Shown: positions 31,458-41,290, numbered from the stretch's first letter. The stretch is 64,000 nucleotides of DNA from Lachnospiraceae bacterium AC2029 (GCA_000703065.1 JNLK01000001.1:806001-870000); one strand, 5' to 3'. The notes: a model not told the origin generated them from the letters alone. Translations and numbers: made by a program.

Positions 31458-33809
31458 CTATCCCTTCTCCTTTCCGATCCTTCCCAGGACGATCCTGGCG
31501 AGAATAAGAAAGCCTACTACAAACCCGATAAGAATACCCCATGTGATCAGCATATGGGTATCCGTATACTCAAAGAAAGACATATCTTTATCCTTAAGAA
31601 GAATATCTCTGCTGATCCCAAATTCCTCAGCAGCCATCTTCAGCTTACTGAGATTGGCTGTTGTACCATATCCCTCCATGCTCCAGCGGCAGACCGCGAA
31701 CCAGGAGATGGTCTTTGTGGCTCCGCTGAGTTCGAAGATCAGACCGGAGAACAGGATCTGTGGCATAAGCAGGATCGGTGCAACCGTCATGGCCCGGTCC
31801 GGATTCGTAAAAAGCGAAGACACAAAAAGGCCCATGGCAGTTGATGCGATGGAGGTCAAAAATGTGGTGATCAGCAGTTCCAGCACCGGCTCCATGAATA
31901 ATCCCTTTTCGGGGAGACCCACCGTGGCTGCAAAAACCCCCACGATCATTCCGCTCTGGATCAGACACAGCGCTCCGAGGACAATGATCTTCGACATCAG
32001 ATAGGCATTGAGAGAGAGACCGGTCATGTACTCTCTCTTCGTGATGTTCCGTTCCTTACAGATTTCCTGGATCGCATTCAGCATTCCTACCCAGAAGCCG
32101 GAACACGACAGTGCAAATAGAAGGCTCTTCGTCATCTCATGCTGCTCGAACTGCTTTCCGTCTGCAACCATGGAAATGAGCAGCGCCAGGACCGGGGCCT
32201 GGATCAGAAGAAGGAACAGCCTGGCCCGGTCGTTCATCACCAGCTTTCGGTAACGGGAGGAAAGTATGGGAAGCTGTCTTTTCCCGCGTTTTTTCTTCTT
32301 CGGAAGCTTTCCCGGCTGTGCGGTACTTCTTCCGGGCCGTGCGATCGTCGTATTGTATTTCCTCTGCCAGAAGTCGGCATGATCCGTGATCATGCTGTAT
32401 ATATCAACAATATCCGAAACCCCGAAGAATTCCCTTGCTTCCGCACAGGAGCCTATGAAACAGAGCTTTCCGCCCTTTCCCATGAACATGACCCGGTCAC
32501 ACATTTCCAGCTGAAGCGTACTGTGGGTTACCAGGATCACTGTCTTTCCGTTATCTGTCATCTTTCTGAGAGACTGCATGAGACTCCGCTCTGTTCCCGG
32601 ATCCAGACCGGAAGCCGGTTCATCCAGGAAGAGAAGGTTCGGATCCGACAGGAGTTCCACCGCTATGCTCGCCCTCTTTCTCTGACCGCCGCTGAGGGAT
32701 TTGATGTAGCTGTTCTTCTTTTCCGAAAGCTCCACCAGGCTGATGGCACGGTCAATGGCCGCCTCTCTTTCTGCCTTCGATGTATCTCTCGGAAGCCGGA
32801 GCTTCGCCGTATAGGACAGCATGTCGCGCAGCTTCAGATTATCAAAAACGATATCCTGCTGGGGAACATATCCGATGATCTTCTTCAGTGAATCGAAGTT
32901 CTTATAGAGATTCACACCGTTGATATAGACAGATCCGTCTGCCGGCGGAAGATATCCGCACATGCAGTTCAGGATCGTGGATTTTCCGGCTCCGGATCCG
33001 CCCACGATAGCGACCATTTCTCCCGGCCGGATATTCACAGTGATATGGTCCCCTGTAATGTTCTTCTTCCGGCCTCTTCCTCTGGTGATCACCACATCCG
33101 TCGTATCCACGGAAATACCGCTTCTGCAGCAGCAGTAATAGATTCCCGCGCCGGTGAAGATCAGCCGGGAGTTGGTGATCAGGATCACATCCTTTTCATG
33201 AAGGAGTTGTCTTCCTCTCACCGGATAATTATTCACATACACTCCGTTGGTACTGTAGTTATCCGCGATGTAATACGCATTTCCCTCTCTTATGATCCTG
33301 GCATGCACCCGGGATATGCTGACATGAGGAAGCACGATATCATTTCCCGGATCACGGCCGATCATGATCATCGACTGCCCCCGCAGAGGGAACCCGCTCC
33401 ATCGGTTCTCCGAGTTTTGGGACTCAAATACCAGCAGCACCCCGTTAGGATTCGTTCCCGTCCCGTCATCTATGCGGATAAAATCCCCTTCACACAGAAT
33501 CCTGGATGCGATCCGCATATTATTGCAGTACAATCCATTTTCACTGGGGCGGGCACCGTAAACCGCCTTATCCTCTATGATCCATTTTCGGTTTTCATAC
33601 CGGATCCGTCCGTGTTCTCTGGAAACAAAAGGCGAAGAAAGAAGAATATCATTTCCTTCTGCCCTTCCGAAAGAAACCATGGATTTCTGAAAATGATCCA
33701 GCTGAAAAGTCCTGGGTGTCGCCGTGCCGTCAAATACGGTCACCCTCAGATCGCTGATCATTTTCACCGATTCTCTTCCGACTACAACTGTTCCCTCAAG
33801 ATTATCCAT
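31458..33809 (-). CDS. ABC transporter (ABCG-like half) with two FHA domains
   Basis: The 783-aa protein starts with two forkhead-associated domains (SFGRAEGNDILLSSPFVSRE around 46-65, and IGRDPGNDIVLPHVSISRVH around 150-169), which bind phosphothreonine. An ATPase domain follows (Walker A GGSGAGKST 270-278, signature LSGGQRKR, Walker B LLFLDEPASGLD). An ABC-2-type membrane part of about six helices (from ~535) completes the half-transporter. It lies 66 bp after the Ser/Thr kinase gene. Inferred: the kinase phosphorylates itself or the transporter and the FHA domains read it. Exported substrate unknown. Confidence 0.9.
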   Translation of the reverse strand: MDNLEGTVVVGRESVKMISDLRVTVFDGTATPRTFQLDHFQKSMVSFGRAEGNDILLSSPFVSREHGRIRYENRKWIIEDKAVYGARPSENGLYCNNMRIASRILCEGDFIRIDDGTGTNPNGVLLVFESQNSENRWSGFPLRGQSMIMIGRDPGNDIVLPHVSISRVHARIIREGNAYYIADNYSTNGVYVNNYPVRGRQLLHEKDVILITNSRLIFTGAGIYYCCCRSGISVDTTDVVITRGRGRKKNITGDHITVNIRPGEMVAIVGGSGAGKSTILNCMCGYLPPADGSVYINGVNLYKNFDSLKKIIGYVPQQDIVFDNLKLRDMLSYTAKLRLPRDTSKAEREAAIDRAISLVELSEKKNSYIKSLSGGQRKRASIAVELLSDPNLLFLDEPASGLDPGTERSLMQSLRKMTDNGKTVILVTHSTLQLEMCDRVMFMGKGGKLCFIGSCAEAREFFGVSDIVDIYSMITDHADFWQRKYNTTIARPGRSTAQPGKLPKKKKRGKRQLPILSSRYRKLVMNDRARLFLLLIQAPVLALLISMVADGKQFEQHEMTKSLLFALSCSGFWVGMLNAIQEICKERNITKREYMTGLSLNAYLMSKIIVLGALCLIQSGMIVGVFAATVGLPEKGLFMEPVLELLITTFLTSIASTAMGLFVSSLFTNPDRAMTVAPILLMPQILFSGLIFELSGATKTISWFAVCRWSMEGYGTTANLSKLKMAAEEFGISRDILLKDKDMSFFEYTDTHMLITWGILIGFVVGFLILARIVLGRIGKEKG

Positions 33810-33831
33810 GCCGCCCCCTTACTCTACTCTG

Positions 33832-33917
33832 CTACTCCGCCGGTATCCCCAGCCGATACGCGGATTGCTGCATTGCTACTCTGCCGGTATCCCCAACTCG
33901 GCCGCGGATTCCTGCTT
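33832..33917. repeat. Tandem duplication at the 3' end of the kinase gene
   Basis: Two ~42-bp copies (33832-33873 and 33876-33917) share CTACTCYGCCGGTATCCCCA and GCGGATT. The upstream copy encodes the kinase C-terminus (SAAELGIPAE-stop). The second copy, just past the stop, would encode SAYRLGIPAE-stop. It is a recent slippage-type duplication. Confidence 0.75.
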
Positions 33918-36551
33918 CAAATAATCGATCGCCTCTTGGACCGTTGAAAAATGACCCGGAGTGTAATACAAGTCTGCCGCGATTATAATGAATACTTCAT
34001 AATCCTTATCATATCGGGTCACTGCACTCTGATCGATATGCTCCGAAGCCTCAGCCCATGTATCATATGGATTCTGTCCGTCGAATAATTTCACGCCCGC
34101 ATTATCCTCATCCAGGTCTCCGTCCGAAAGCATCTCATTAGCGGTCCTGTTGTTCACCGCATCCCCTGTCCGGTTCGTGATCTTTACGCCGATATCCGGA
34201 TCACAGGTCAGCTCATAGAGAAGGAAAGCACAGAGTTCCGGATTATTTGTGTCCTTTCCTACGGAAATGTAGGTTCCGCCCCAGTAATAATCCGTAGGTC
34301 CCTCGCAGATCCCCCATTCACCGTCCCCGGCCCCATTCGTTTGGAATACGTTGATCATCCAGGGGCATCCGAAGTAGCAGAATACATTTCCACTCCCTTT
34401 CATATGCCAGTACCAGCCGGAATCCCACCTCGATCCCATGGAAACATAGCCGCCGGAATACAGCTTTTTGGTCATTTCGATATATGATTCAATGGCGGAA
34501 GACGGAGTAAAGGTTTTTGAGCCATCCGATGCCGTCTTGATCCATTTCTCCCTGTCGGAGTTGATGATGGCATAATACACATCCTCCGGACTGTAAACCG
34601 TCATATAGTTTTTTTTCTTCAGCTCCGCTGCCGCAGAAAGAAAACTGTCCCAGTCCTTCAGTTTGTCCTGTATTACCTTCGGATCATCCGTACCCCAGAC
34701 ATTCTTTGCTATTTTCCGGTTATAGAAAACCGAGCCTGCGGTATTCTGCCAGGTTACGGCCTTGAGTTTCCCACCCGATGAACCGAACTCCTTTGCAAAA
34801 TCGTAGGAATCATCAAGTGTTGACTCGGAGAAGCCGATACTGTAGAGATCCAGTGTCTTGCTGTCATCCTCGATCCAGTATTTTGCAGAACCGATATCCG
34901 CGGCAATGAGTGAAGGATACTTGTTGCCGGAAGAAAGCGCCCGGTCGATGGGATCCAGGGACTGTTCCGAATCACAACCCAGATTAACATATTCCACGTA
35001 ATCCTTGTATTCAGGATATTCCTCCAGGACGATATCCAGCTTCGTCTTCAGATCATTATCCCAGGAGTATACATAGATCTTATCTGCAGAAGTCCAGGCC
35101 GAAGCATCCGGTGCCGGGATCTTCTTCCCGGTCATGGCACGGTAGATGAAAAATCCGCCAACACCGCAAAGTAAAAGGCTCATGGCCGCGATCAGGATCA
35201 ATTTCAACGAAATCTTCTTTCCCTTCCCTTTTTTCGAAGATCCATCTAAAGGATCATAACGGGGAGGTTCTTCTGAGAAAGTCCCATACTGAGGCGGCTC
35301 ATTACGGGGAGGCCCCTCGACAAAAACCGGCTGTCCCGTCATGTTCACATCTTCTCCCCCGAGACTGTTCTGAGACACCGGAATCTGAACAATTCTGCCG
35401 TCCTGTATTACAGGCGTATACCCATGTTGTACAGATATGGTCCTGTTCGGATCGAACATCTCCTCCTGACCGGCTGGTTGTCCTCCCTGCCCGGCTGGTT
35501 GTCCTCCCTGCCCGACGGGTTGTCCTCCCTGCCCGGCGGGTTGTCCCCCCAGCAGTTCTGACACCCCAGGCCTCCTGAAGATGCTCTCCCCGGTGTTCGT
35601 TTCTTCGACGTTCTTTTCCTCGGCGTTCTTTTTTTCGGACTCCTTCACCCGTATTAACGCCGCCTTCATTTCCGAAGCAGATGAAAACCGATCTCTTGCA
35701 TAATATGCACAGGCCTTCAGGATCACCGAAGCCATTTCCGGAGAAGCCTCTGAAGGCGGAGGAAGCATCTCTCCGTTAAGCCTTCTCCTGGCCGCATCCA
35801 TGCGTGCGGCTGTACTCACCAGCTGCTGTTCCGAATTGAGAAAAGGGAGTCTGTTCTGATTCAGCAGACGATAAAGCACCAGACCCAAGGAATAGAAATC
35901 TACAGTCGCATCATACTTTTCGCCTTTCTCGATCTCCGGGGCCATATAATTAAACGTTCCCTTCTGGGAAAGGAGGATGGATCTGTTTTCAAGACTCGTT
36001 GCGATCCCGAAATCACCCAGCTTAAAATCACCGAATGAGTTGACAAAAATATTCTCCGGCTTTATATCCCTGTGAATCACATTTCGCTGTGCACAGAGTT
36101 CCAATGCAGAGCATAAATCTATACCCAGCCGGATCACCTCATCCTCCGACAGCGTCCTTCCGTCAAGCCATGTCACAAAGGGTGTCAGCATTTCCATACG
36201 GATATAGATGGTCCAGCCAAGACCATTTTGAACGATCTTATAATCCTCTACGCTGACGATACTCTGCGTTCCCTTAAAGGATTCCATAAGACGGATCTCA
36301 CTCAGGAAATCATCCACCTGATTCTTATAGTATTCCCGGATAGAAGCATCGGACATTCCTTCCGAACGAAGAGAATAAATCTCCGAATCGTCCTGTGGTA
36401 TGGAAATAACCTTGACCGCAGCATGACTTTCTACCGAAAGATCATTCCTTTTCACCTCATACACAGTTCCAAAGGAGCCTCGGCCGACGCATCTCACCAC
36501 TTTCCATTCCGGCCAGATCATTTGCTGATCATTGTTACCAAAGCCATTCAT
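33876..36551 (-). CDS. Transmembrane Ser/Thr protein kinase with extracellular solute-binding-protein domain
   Basis: The 891-aa protein has a eukaryotic-like kinase domain (residues ~17-300: GRGSFGTVYEV, Lys 47, HRDIKPENI with Asp 162, LGDFGIA 178-184). A GGQPAGQ tandem repeat linker (about 335-363) and one membrane helix (about 449-471) follow. The extracellular C-terminus of ~400 residues looks like an ABC extracellular solute-binding protein family 1 (SLIAADIGSAKYWI, WQNTAGSVFYNRKIAKNVWG, and ELCAFLLYELTCDP). Bacterial kinases usually carry PASTA or similar sensors here; a solute-binding domain suggests sensing of a small extracellular ligand. It is followed by the FHA-ABC transporter. 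Confidence 0.9.
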   Translation of the reverse strand: MNGFGNNDQQMIWPEWKVVRCVGRGSFGTVYEVKRNDLSVESHAAVKVISIPQDDSEIYSLRSEGMSDASIREYYKNQVDDFLSEIRLMESFKGTQSIVSVEDYKIVQNGLGWTIYIRMEMLTPFVTWLDGRTLSEDEVIRLGIDLCSALELCAQRNVIHRDIKPENIFVNSFGDFKLGDFGIATSLENRSILLSQKGTFNYMAPEIEKGEKYDATVDFYSLGLVLYRLLNQNRLPFLNSEQQLVSTAARMDAARRRLNGEMLPPPSEASPEMASVILKACAYYARDRFSSASEMKAALIRVKESEKKNAEEKNVEETNTGESIFRRPGVSELLGGQPAGQGGQPVGQGGQPAGQGGQPAGQEEMFDPNRTISVQHGYTPVIQDGRIVQIPVSQNSLGGEDVNMTGQPVFVEGPPRNEPPQYGTFSEEPPRYDPLDGSSKKGKGKKISLKLILIAAMSLLLCGVGGFFIYRAMTGKKIPAPDASAWTSADKIYVYSWDNDLKTKLDIVLEEYPEYKDYVEYVNLGCDSEQSLDPIDRALSSGNKYPSLIAADIGSAKYWIEDDSKTLDLYSIGFSESTLDDSYDFAKEFGSSGGKLKAVTWQNTAGSVFYNRKIAKNVWGTDDPKVIQDKLKDWDSFLSAAAELKKKNYMTVYSPEDVYYAIINSDREKWIKTASDGSKTFTPSSAIESYIEMTKKLYSGGYVSMGSRWDSGWYWHMKGSGNVFCYFGCPWMINVFQTNGAGDGEWGICEGPTDYYWGGTYISVGKDTNNPELCAFLLYELTCDPDIGVKITNRTGDAVNNRTANEMLSDGDLDEDNAGVKLFDGQNPYDTWAEASEHIDQSAVTRYDKDYEVFIIIAADLYYTPGHFSTVQEAIDYLKQESAAELGIPAE

Positions 36552-36725
36552 TTTCAGACCTCGCTTTTGTATTTATCCCGCACAAAATAATCCTTTTCGC
36601 TACACCGTTATTATTCTGCCGGCAATTAGATTATATACCGATTCCGTTTCATATGCAAACCGGTTATCTGCGCCGGACGGTATCCATAGCGGGTCTGTAA
36701 CCGCGACAGGATGACCGGATCGGGA

Positions 36726-39683
36726 TCACTCCAGCAGGCTGGATCTCAGCCCCTGATAATCCATCTCCAGATCCCGGGCACTGAGGATCCTGCAGTTTTC
36801 TCCGCAGATGATCAGCTGGATCAGACCGTCGGAGGTTGCCACCGTGATATCGAAGTTTCTGGAGTTCTCCACGGTGAATCTGGCGATATACTGATCGGCG
36901 GTTTCCGCCTGCTTCGTGTAGACCACATGCACTCCCAGATAGTCCATCTTCTCGGTCCGGTGTCCCCGCACGTTGTAGGCATCGAATACCACGATCACCT
37001 CGGTCCCCTTCATGGCTCTGTATTCGGACATCATGTCCAGCAGCTTGTATCTTGCCGACTCCATACTGAGGGAACGCCGGTCGGCGGTCGCCTTCTCATC
37101 CTCCAGCAGAACCTTCAGATCCTTCCAGGCATGGATGATATTGTAGCCGTCCACCAGAAGATACTTCTTCTTTTCGGCAGGATTCTTTCCGGATGTTGCG
37201 TTCCGCTTTCTTCCCGCAGCACCGCTCTGTGGTGCTCCGTTTTCTGCGCGATACTGTGCGGTCCCGCTGTCTGTGCCGGTCTGTGTGGTCCCGCTGCCTG
37301 CGCCGGTCTGTGTGGTCCTGCTGCCCGTGCCGGTATGTGCTGTTCCGCTGCCTGTGCCGCTCTGTGCTGCTCCGGAATTTGTTCCCGACTGTCCTGCTCC
37401 GCCGGCAATTCCACCGTTTGCTCCGATTTGTCCTGCCCTGCCACCTGCTCCGGCATTTGCTCCTGGCTGTCCTGCTCCGCCAACTGCCCCGGTGGTCTGT
37501 CCCGCGGCCCTGCGCTCAGCCTGTACGGTCCTTCTTGTAAGATAGACCCGCTTCGTTCTGCGGTTTTCCTTGCCGGCGTTGGAATGGGTCGCGCTTCGCA
37601 GGATATCATCGATCTCGTCGGTTCCCATGGCGCGAAGTCCCTCCTCCAGAGAGCCGCGCTCCTCCTGCCTTTCCTTCACCCGCCGTGCAAGCTCCGCTTC
37701 CCGTTCCAGGCGTTCCTCTTCACTCTCAACGTCCAGCTCCAGGTAGTCAGCCTCCATGGAGGGCAGGTGCATCAATGCTTCCGCTTCATACCACGGCACG
37801 TAATATCCCGCACCATGTGCACAGAAGATGCTTCCGGGAGGATTCATTTTATCCGCCTCCGGATCATAGGCCTTCTCCGTGATCACTTCCTCCGCCACAT
37901 CCTCCGGCATATCCGCATACCCGGCAAACCGAAGCTCGACGGATCCGCTGCCCGAGGTAAACTGAGTCAGCTTTGCCTGATAATCCGAGATACATCTGGC
38001 GGGTGCAGCTCCGGCGAGGGTCCCGTCCTCTGTAAGACTGCATCTTCCTCCCATTTCCGAAACGTCGGTCATGACACGACCCACGGTTTCCGGAGTCGTA
38101 TGGATCACGAAATCATACTCCGGCTCCAGCAGGATGCTTTCCGTCTTCATCAGTCCCTGCCTTACGGCTCGTCGCACCGACTCCCGGAAATCCTGGCTGT
38201 CCGTATGCTTCAGATGCGCCTTTCCGGCGATCAGCGTAAAGCGGATATCCGTCAGTGCGGAGCCCGTCAGAACTCCCGCCGGCAGATGCTCCGTAAGGGT
38301 GGAAATAATGGTCTTCTGCCAGTTGATCCCCAGCACATTTACCGAAAGATCACTTGCCACCTCGATCCCGCTGCCTCTCGGAAGAGGTTCCATCAGGATC
38401 TGTACCTCCGAATAATGACGGAGAGGTTCAAAATGTCCGAATCCCACGATCGGGTAACGGATCGTCTCTTTATAGATCAGGCTTCCCTTTACGAAATCCA
38501 CAGCCACACCGTACCGTTCCCGGACGGTTTTCTTCAGGATCTCCATCTGGAATTCTCCCATGACGGAAATGCTGACTCTGCCCTCCTCGGTCACCTCCAG
38601 CTGTAACAGGGGATCCTCCGCGGCAAGCTCCTTCAGCTTCGGAAGGAACACTCTCTGGGGCACCTCCTCCGGGATCTCCAGGTCATACCGGAGAACCGGC
38701 TGACAGAGGGGATGCTCCTCATCCGGCTCTTCTCCCAGGCCCATACCGGCATACGCACCCTCCAGACCCACAAGGGTCACCACATCGCCTGCTTCCGCCC
38801 TGTCCGGGCTTTCATATCTTCCACCGCTGTAGGAACGGATCTGGGTGATCTTCTCTCCCCGGAGTCTCTCGTCGTCGATCTCGCTCCGCACCGGAATACT
38901 TCCGCCGGTGACCTTTACGAAGGCAAGCTTATGGCCGTCCTCGTAACCGATCTTGAACACCTTTGCCGAGAAGCTTTCCTTGTAGGAAATGTCCGGAAGA
39001 TTCTCCGTGACCAGCTCCACCAGTCTGTCCACGCCGGAGTTCTTCAGCGCGGAACCGAAGACCACGGGATGATATTTTCCTGCAAAGATCAGGCGGACCA
39101 CGTCGTCGTGAGACAGCTCGCCCGTCTCCAGATATTTCTCTATGGTATCCTCGGAAAGAGATGCGATATCCTCCGGGCCGGCAGAGTCACAGCCAAGAAA
39201 GCCCTCTCCCAGGTTCTCCGTCAGCTCCGCCAGCAGCTCCTCCTCCGGGCGTTCACACATATCCATTTTATTCACGAACACATAGTAGGGCACCCGGTAG
39301 GTCTTCAGCATTCCCGCAAGGCGTCTCGTGGAAGCGGTCACTCCGTCCGGGCCGCTGATCAGCAGCACCGCTGCATCCAGCACTCCCAGCACCCTCTCCG
39401 CCTCCCCGATAAAGTCCGTATGACCGGGGGTATCGATGATGGTGATCCTCACATCAGAATCACTTTTATTCAGTTCGTGTCCCCGGGAAAGTGTGCAGAT
39501 GGCCTGCTTGGAAAGGATGGTCACGCCTCTTTTCTTCTCCAGCGCTTCCGTATCCAGAAAGGCGTCTCCGTTATCCACCCTTCCGGCGGTCCGGATCATC
39601 CCCGTATCCAGCAGGACGCTCTCCGTAAGCGTCGTCTTCCCCGCATCCACATGGGCCAGGATTCCCAAACTCAGTTTCTTCAT
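36726..39683 (-). CDS. TetM-like translational GTPase fused to NYN (Rae1/YacP-like) nuclease
   Basis: The 985-aa protein starts as a ribosomal-protection-type GTPase of the EF-G/TetM class (G1 ILAHVDAGKTTLTES, RGVTILSKQ switch, DTPGHTDFIGE, VNKMDM), with the usual later domains to about residue 645. A low-complexity linker rich in Gly, Thr, Ser and Gln follows (repeats such as TQTGTDSGTAQ, ~700-825). The last 148 residues form a NYN/PIN-like nuclease (KYLLVDGYNIIHAW, VIVVFDAYN, ATSDGLIQL), with three acidic sites at about 845, 901 and 951. YacP/Rae1 cleaves mRNA in the ribosomal A site. Inferred: a GTPase that brings a nuclease to stalled ribosomes. The gene follows ylmH by three bases. Not safely called a tetracycline-resistance gene. 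Confidence 0.88.
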   Translation of the reverse strand: MKKLSLGILAHVDAGKTTLTESVLLDTGMIRTAGRVDNGDAFLDTEALEKKRGVTILSKQAICTLSRGHELNKSDSDVRITIIDTPGHTDFIGEAERVLGVLDAAVLLISGPDGVTASTRRLAGMLKTYRVPYYVFVNKMDMCERPEEELLAELTENLGEGFLGCDSAGPEDIASLSEDTIEKYLETGELSHDDVVRLIFAGKYHPVVFGSALKNSGVDRLVELVTENLPDISYKESFSAKVFKIGYEDGHKLAFVKVTGGSIPVRSEIDDERLRGEKITQIRSYSGGRYESPDRAEAGDVVTLVGLEGAYAGMGLGEEPDEEHPLCQPVLRYDLEIPEEVPQRVFLPKLKELAAEDPLLQLEVTEEGRVSISVMGEFQMEILKKTVRERYGVAVDFVKGSLIYKETIRYPIVGFGHFEPLRHYSEVQILMEPLPRGSGIEVASDLSVNVLGINWQKTIISTLTEHLPAGVLTGSALTDIRFTLIAGKAHLKHTDSQDFRESVRRAVRQGLMKTESILLEPEYDFVIHTTPETVGRVMTDVSEMGGRCSLTEDGTLAGAAPARCISDYQAKLTQFTSGSGSVELRFAGYADMPEDVAEEVITEKAYDPEADKMNPPGSIFCAHGAGYYVPWYEAEALMHLPSMEADYLELDVESEEERLEREAELARRVKERQEERGSLEEGLRAMGTDEIDDILRSATHSNAGKENRRTKRVYLTRRTVQAERRAAGQTTGAVGGAGQPGANAGAGGRAGQIGANGGIAGGAGQSGTNSGAAQSGTGSGTAHTGTGSRTTQTGAGSGTTQTGTDSGTAQYRAENGAPQSGAAGRKRNATSGKNPAEKKKYLLVDGYNIIHAWKDLKVLLEDEKATADRRSLSMESARYKLLDMMSEYRAMKGTEVIVVFDAYNVRGHRTEKMDYLGVHVVYTKQAETADQYIARFTVENSRNFDITVATSDGLIQLIICGENCRILSARDLEMDYQGLRSSLLE

Positions 39684-39686
39684 CGT

Positions 39687-40436
39687 CTATATATACCTCT
39701 TGATCCTGATATACAGCTTGTTCTTTCGGGTGGTCCCGTCCTCTCCGTCGAAGATGAACTTTCCCTGTCCTCTCACGGACACCACATCCTTGTCCTTCAG
39801 GGTCTTCGACACGGACCGGATCTCTCTTCCGCCCACATAAACCTTTCCCTCGGAAATGTACCGCGCCGCCAGCTCTCTCGAAAGACCGAACACCCTGGCA
39901 AGGATGGAATCCAGCCGGTTGCTGCTCACCACAACGCTCTCCTCCGAGTATTTCGGGGCAAGCTCCGTCAGTTCCCCCTCCCAGCGCTCCACGGACACAT
40001 TTGTATGCTTTACCTTGTCGAGACTCTCGATGATGTATTCGCTGATGGTGTCCGAAACAAAAAAGTAGGCCTCATTTTCCTTCACCAGAATATCTCCCAG
40101 CTTGGTCCGCTCGATCCCCAGTCCGATCACCGAGCCGAGAAAATCCCGGTGGGTCAGGGTCTCGGAGAATTTCTTCTGTACCGGGCGGATGCAGAGCACC
40201 CGGATCGGGAACTCCTCCTCGTACCCGCAGAGCTCCGGGGATCCGAAGCGAACCATGCAGCGTTCGCAGCCTTCCGCTCCTCCGAAGACCTTCGTCCCCG
40301 CATAGGCCAGCTCCCGTTCCATGGCATGAAAAGCCGAGAGCTGTGACAGATCCAGAAAATCCGTAAAGAAGAATCTTCCTTCCCTGTACGCCCTCTCGGC
40401 CAGTTCAGTGATCCTGTTTTCGAAAATGTCGTTCAT
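39687..40436 (-). CDS. ylmH: YlmH-like S4-domain RNA-binding protein
   Basis: The 249-aa product has the YlmH N-terminal domain (FTDFLDLSQL, CERCMVRFGSPEL, PVQKKFSETLTHRDFLGSVI, GLGIERTKLGDI) and a C-terminal S4 domain (RLDSILARVFGLSRELAARY, then ISEGKVYVGG). YlmH is often in the ftsZ/divIVA region; here it instead sits in front of the GTPase-nuclease fusion. Recent Bacillus work links YlmH to ribosome-associated quality control of stalled 50S-peptidyl-tRNA. The pairing supports a translation-rescue role for both genes. Confidence 0.9.
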   Translation of the reverse strand: MNDIFENRITELAERAYREGRFFFTDFLDLSQLSAFHAMERELAYAGTKVFGGAEGCERCMVRFGSPELCGYEEEFPIRVLCIRPVQKKFSETLTHRDFLGSVIGLGIERTKLGDILVKENEAYFFVSDTISEYIIESLDKVKHTNVSVERWEGELTELAPKYSEESVVVSSNRLDSILARVFGLSRELAARYISEGKVYVGGREIRSVSKTLKDKDVVSVRGQGKFIFDGEDGTTRKNKLYIRIKRYI

Positions 40437-40454
40437 AGGATTTATGCCTTCTGT

Positions 40455-41267
40455 TTATTCCCCGGTGACATCCCCCGGTCCGCTGATGGGGCAGAACACA
40501 TCCTTATACTCCGGAAAAGCCTCCAGGAATTTCTGTCCGATGGAATACCGTTCCCACATGTGCATGGGGTAGAATCTCCTGGTAGGGATCCGCTTCAGGA
40601 ATTCCACCGGTCCCTGGAATCCGGATACTCCCAGCACGGGATCCATGGGGTGGAACACCACATCCAGTTCCTCTCCCTTCAGGTAGTCCAGGATGTCATC
40701 CAGGATCCGGATATAATTTGCGTGTACCTCTTCATTTCTTGACTGCCACTCATTCGGCCAGCACCAGTCGTTCAGGTCCCCCGCATGGAAGATCCGCTTC
40801 CCGTCCGCCTGAACCAGAAAGCTGACTCCCAGGTCCGTAGACGAAAATGTACGGACGATCACCCGGTCCTCTCCGCTCTCGGACCCGGTCTCTCCGGCCC
40901 CGATCGCCACAAGGGGCTCGGGCCTGCCCGGCTCCAGGATCTCCACACTGCCCTCTGTCGGGCGAAGATATACGGTATCTCCCTCGTGCAGCATGAGCAC
41001 CTGGGGCATTTCCCCCAGCTCCTCCGTTGCGGCGCCCACCAGATCCATGGAAATGTCATCCGAAAGAAGGAACACACATTTCGGGTACTTCCTCACCAGC
41101 TGGAAGATCCCCGGTGAGAAATGATCATAGTGCTGGTGACTTGCCATGACATACAGCGGCTTCTCCGGATCCAGCGACGGCAGGTCTCCCAGATAGTAAT
41201 CAAAGAGAAGATAACACCGGTCACACTCTATTAAAAATGAACTGTGGAATATAAATCTGATCTTCAT
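40455..41267 (-). CDS. MBL-fold metal-dependent hydrolase
   Basis: The 270-aa product is a metallo-beta-lactamase-fold protein with the metal motif ASHQHYDHFSP (HxHxDH) near residue 43 and a second-shell Asp in IFHAGDLNDWCW. The C-terminal PMHMWERY may supply the last His. The nearest family type is the UlaG-like or MBL-hydrolase group of unknown substrate. It lies 19 bp upstream of ylmH on the same strand, so it may belong to that operon. The ribosome site is weak (AGCAGGTTAT). Confidence 0.82.
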   Translation of the reverse strand: MKIRFIFHSSFLIECDRCYLLFDYYLGDLPSLDPEKPLYVMASHQHYDHFSPGIFQLVRKYPKCVFLLSDDISMDLVGAATEELGEMPQVLMLHEGDTVYLRPTEGSVEILEPGRPEPLVAIGAGETGSESGEDRVIVRTFSSTDLGVSFLVQADGKRIFHAGDLNDWCWPNEWQSRNEEVHANYIRILDDILDYLKGEELDVVFHPMDPVLGVSGFQGPVEFLKRIPTRRFYPMHMWERYSIGQKFLEAFPEYKDVFCPISGPGDVTGE

Positions 41268-41290
41268 ATAACCTGCTTTTCCCTTATCTG

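Noticed and set aside
37193-37609. ORFs opposite to the GTPase-NYN linker
   Set aside because: They are low-complexity shadows of the Gly/Thr repeat DNA on the other strand and in other frames.
36726-39683. Tetracycline-resistance gene tet(M/O/W)
   Set aside because: The first two thirds resemble that family, but the long linker and NYN nuclease domain and the ylmH context point to another job; resistance cannot be claimed from sequence.
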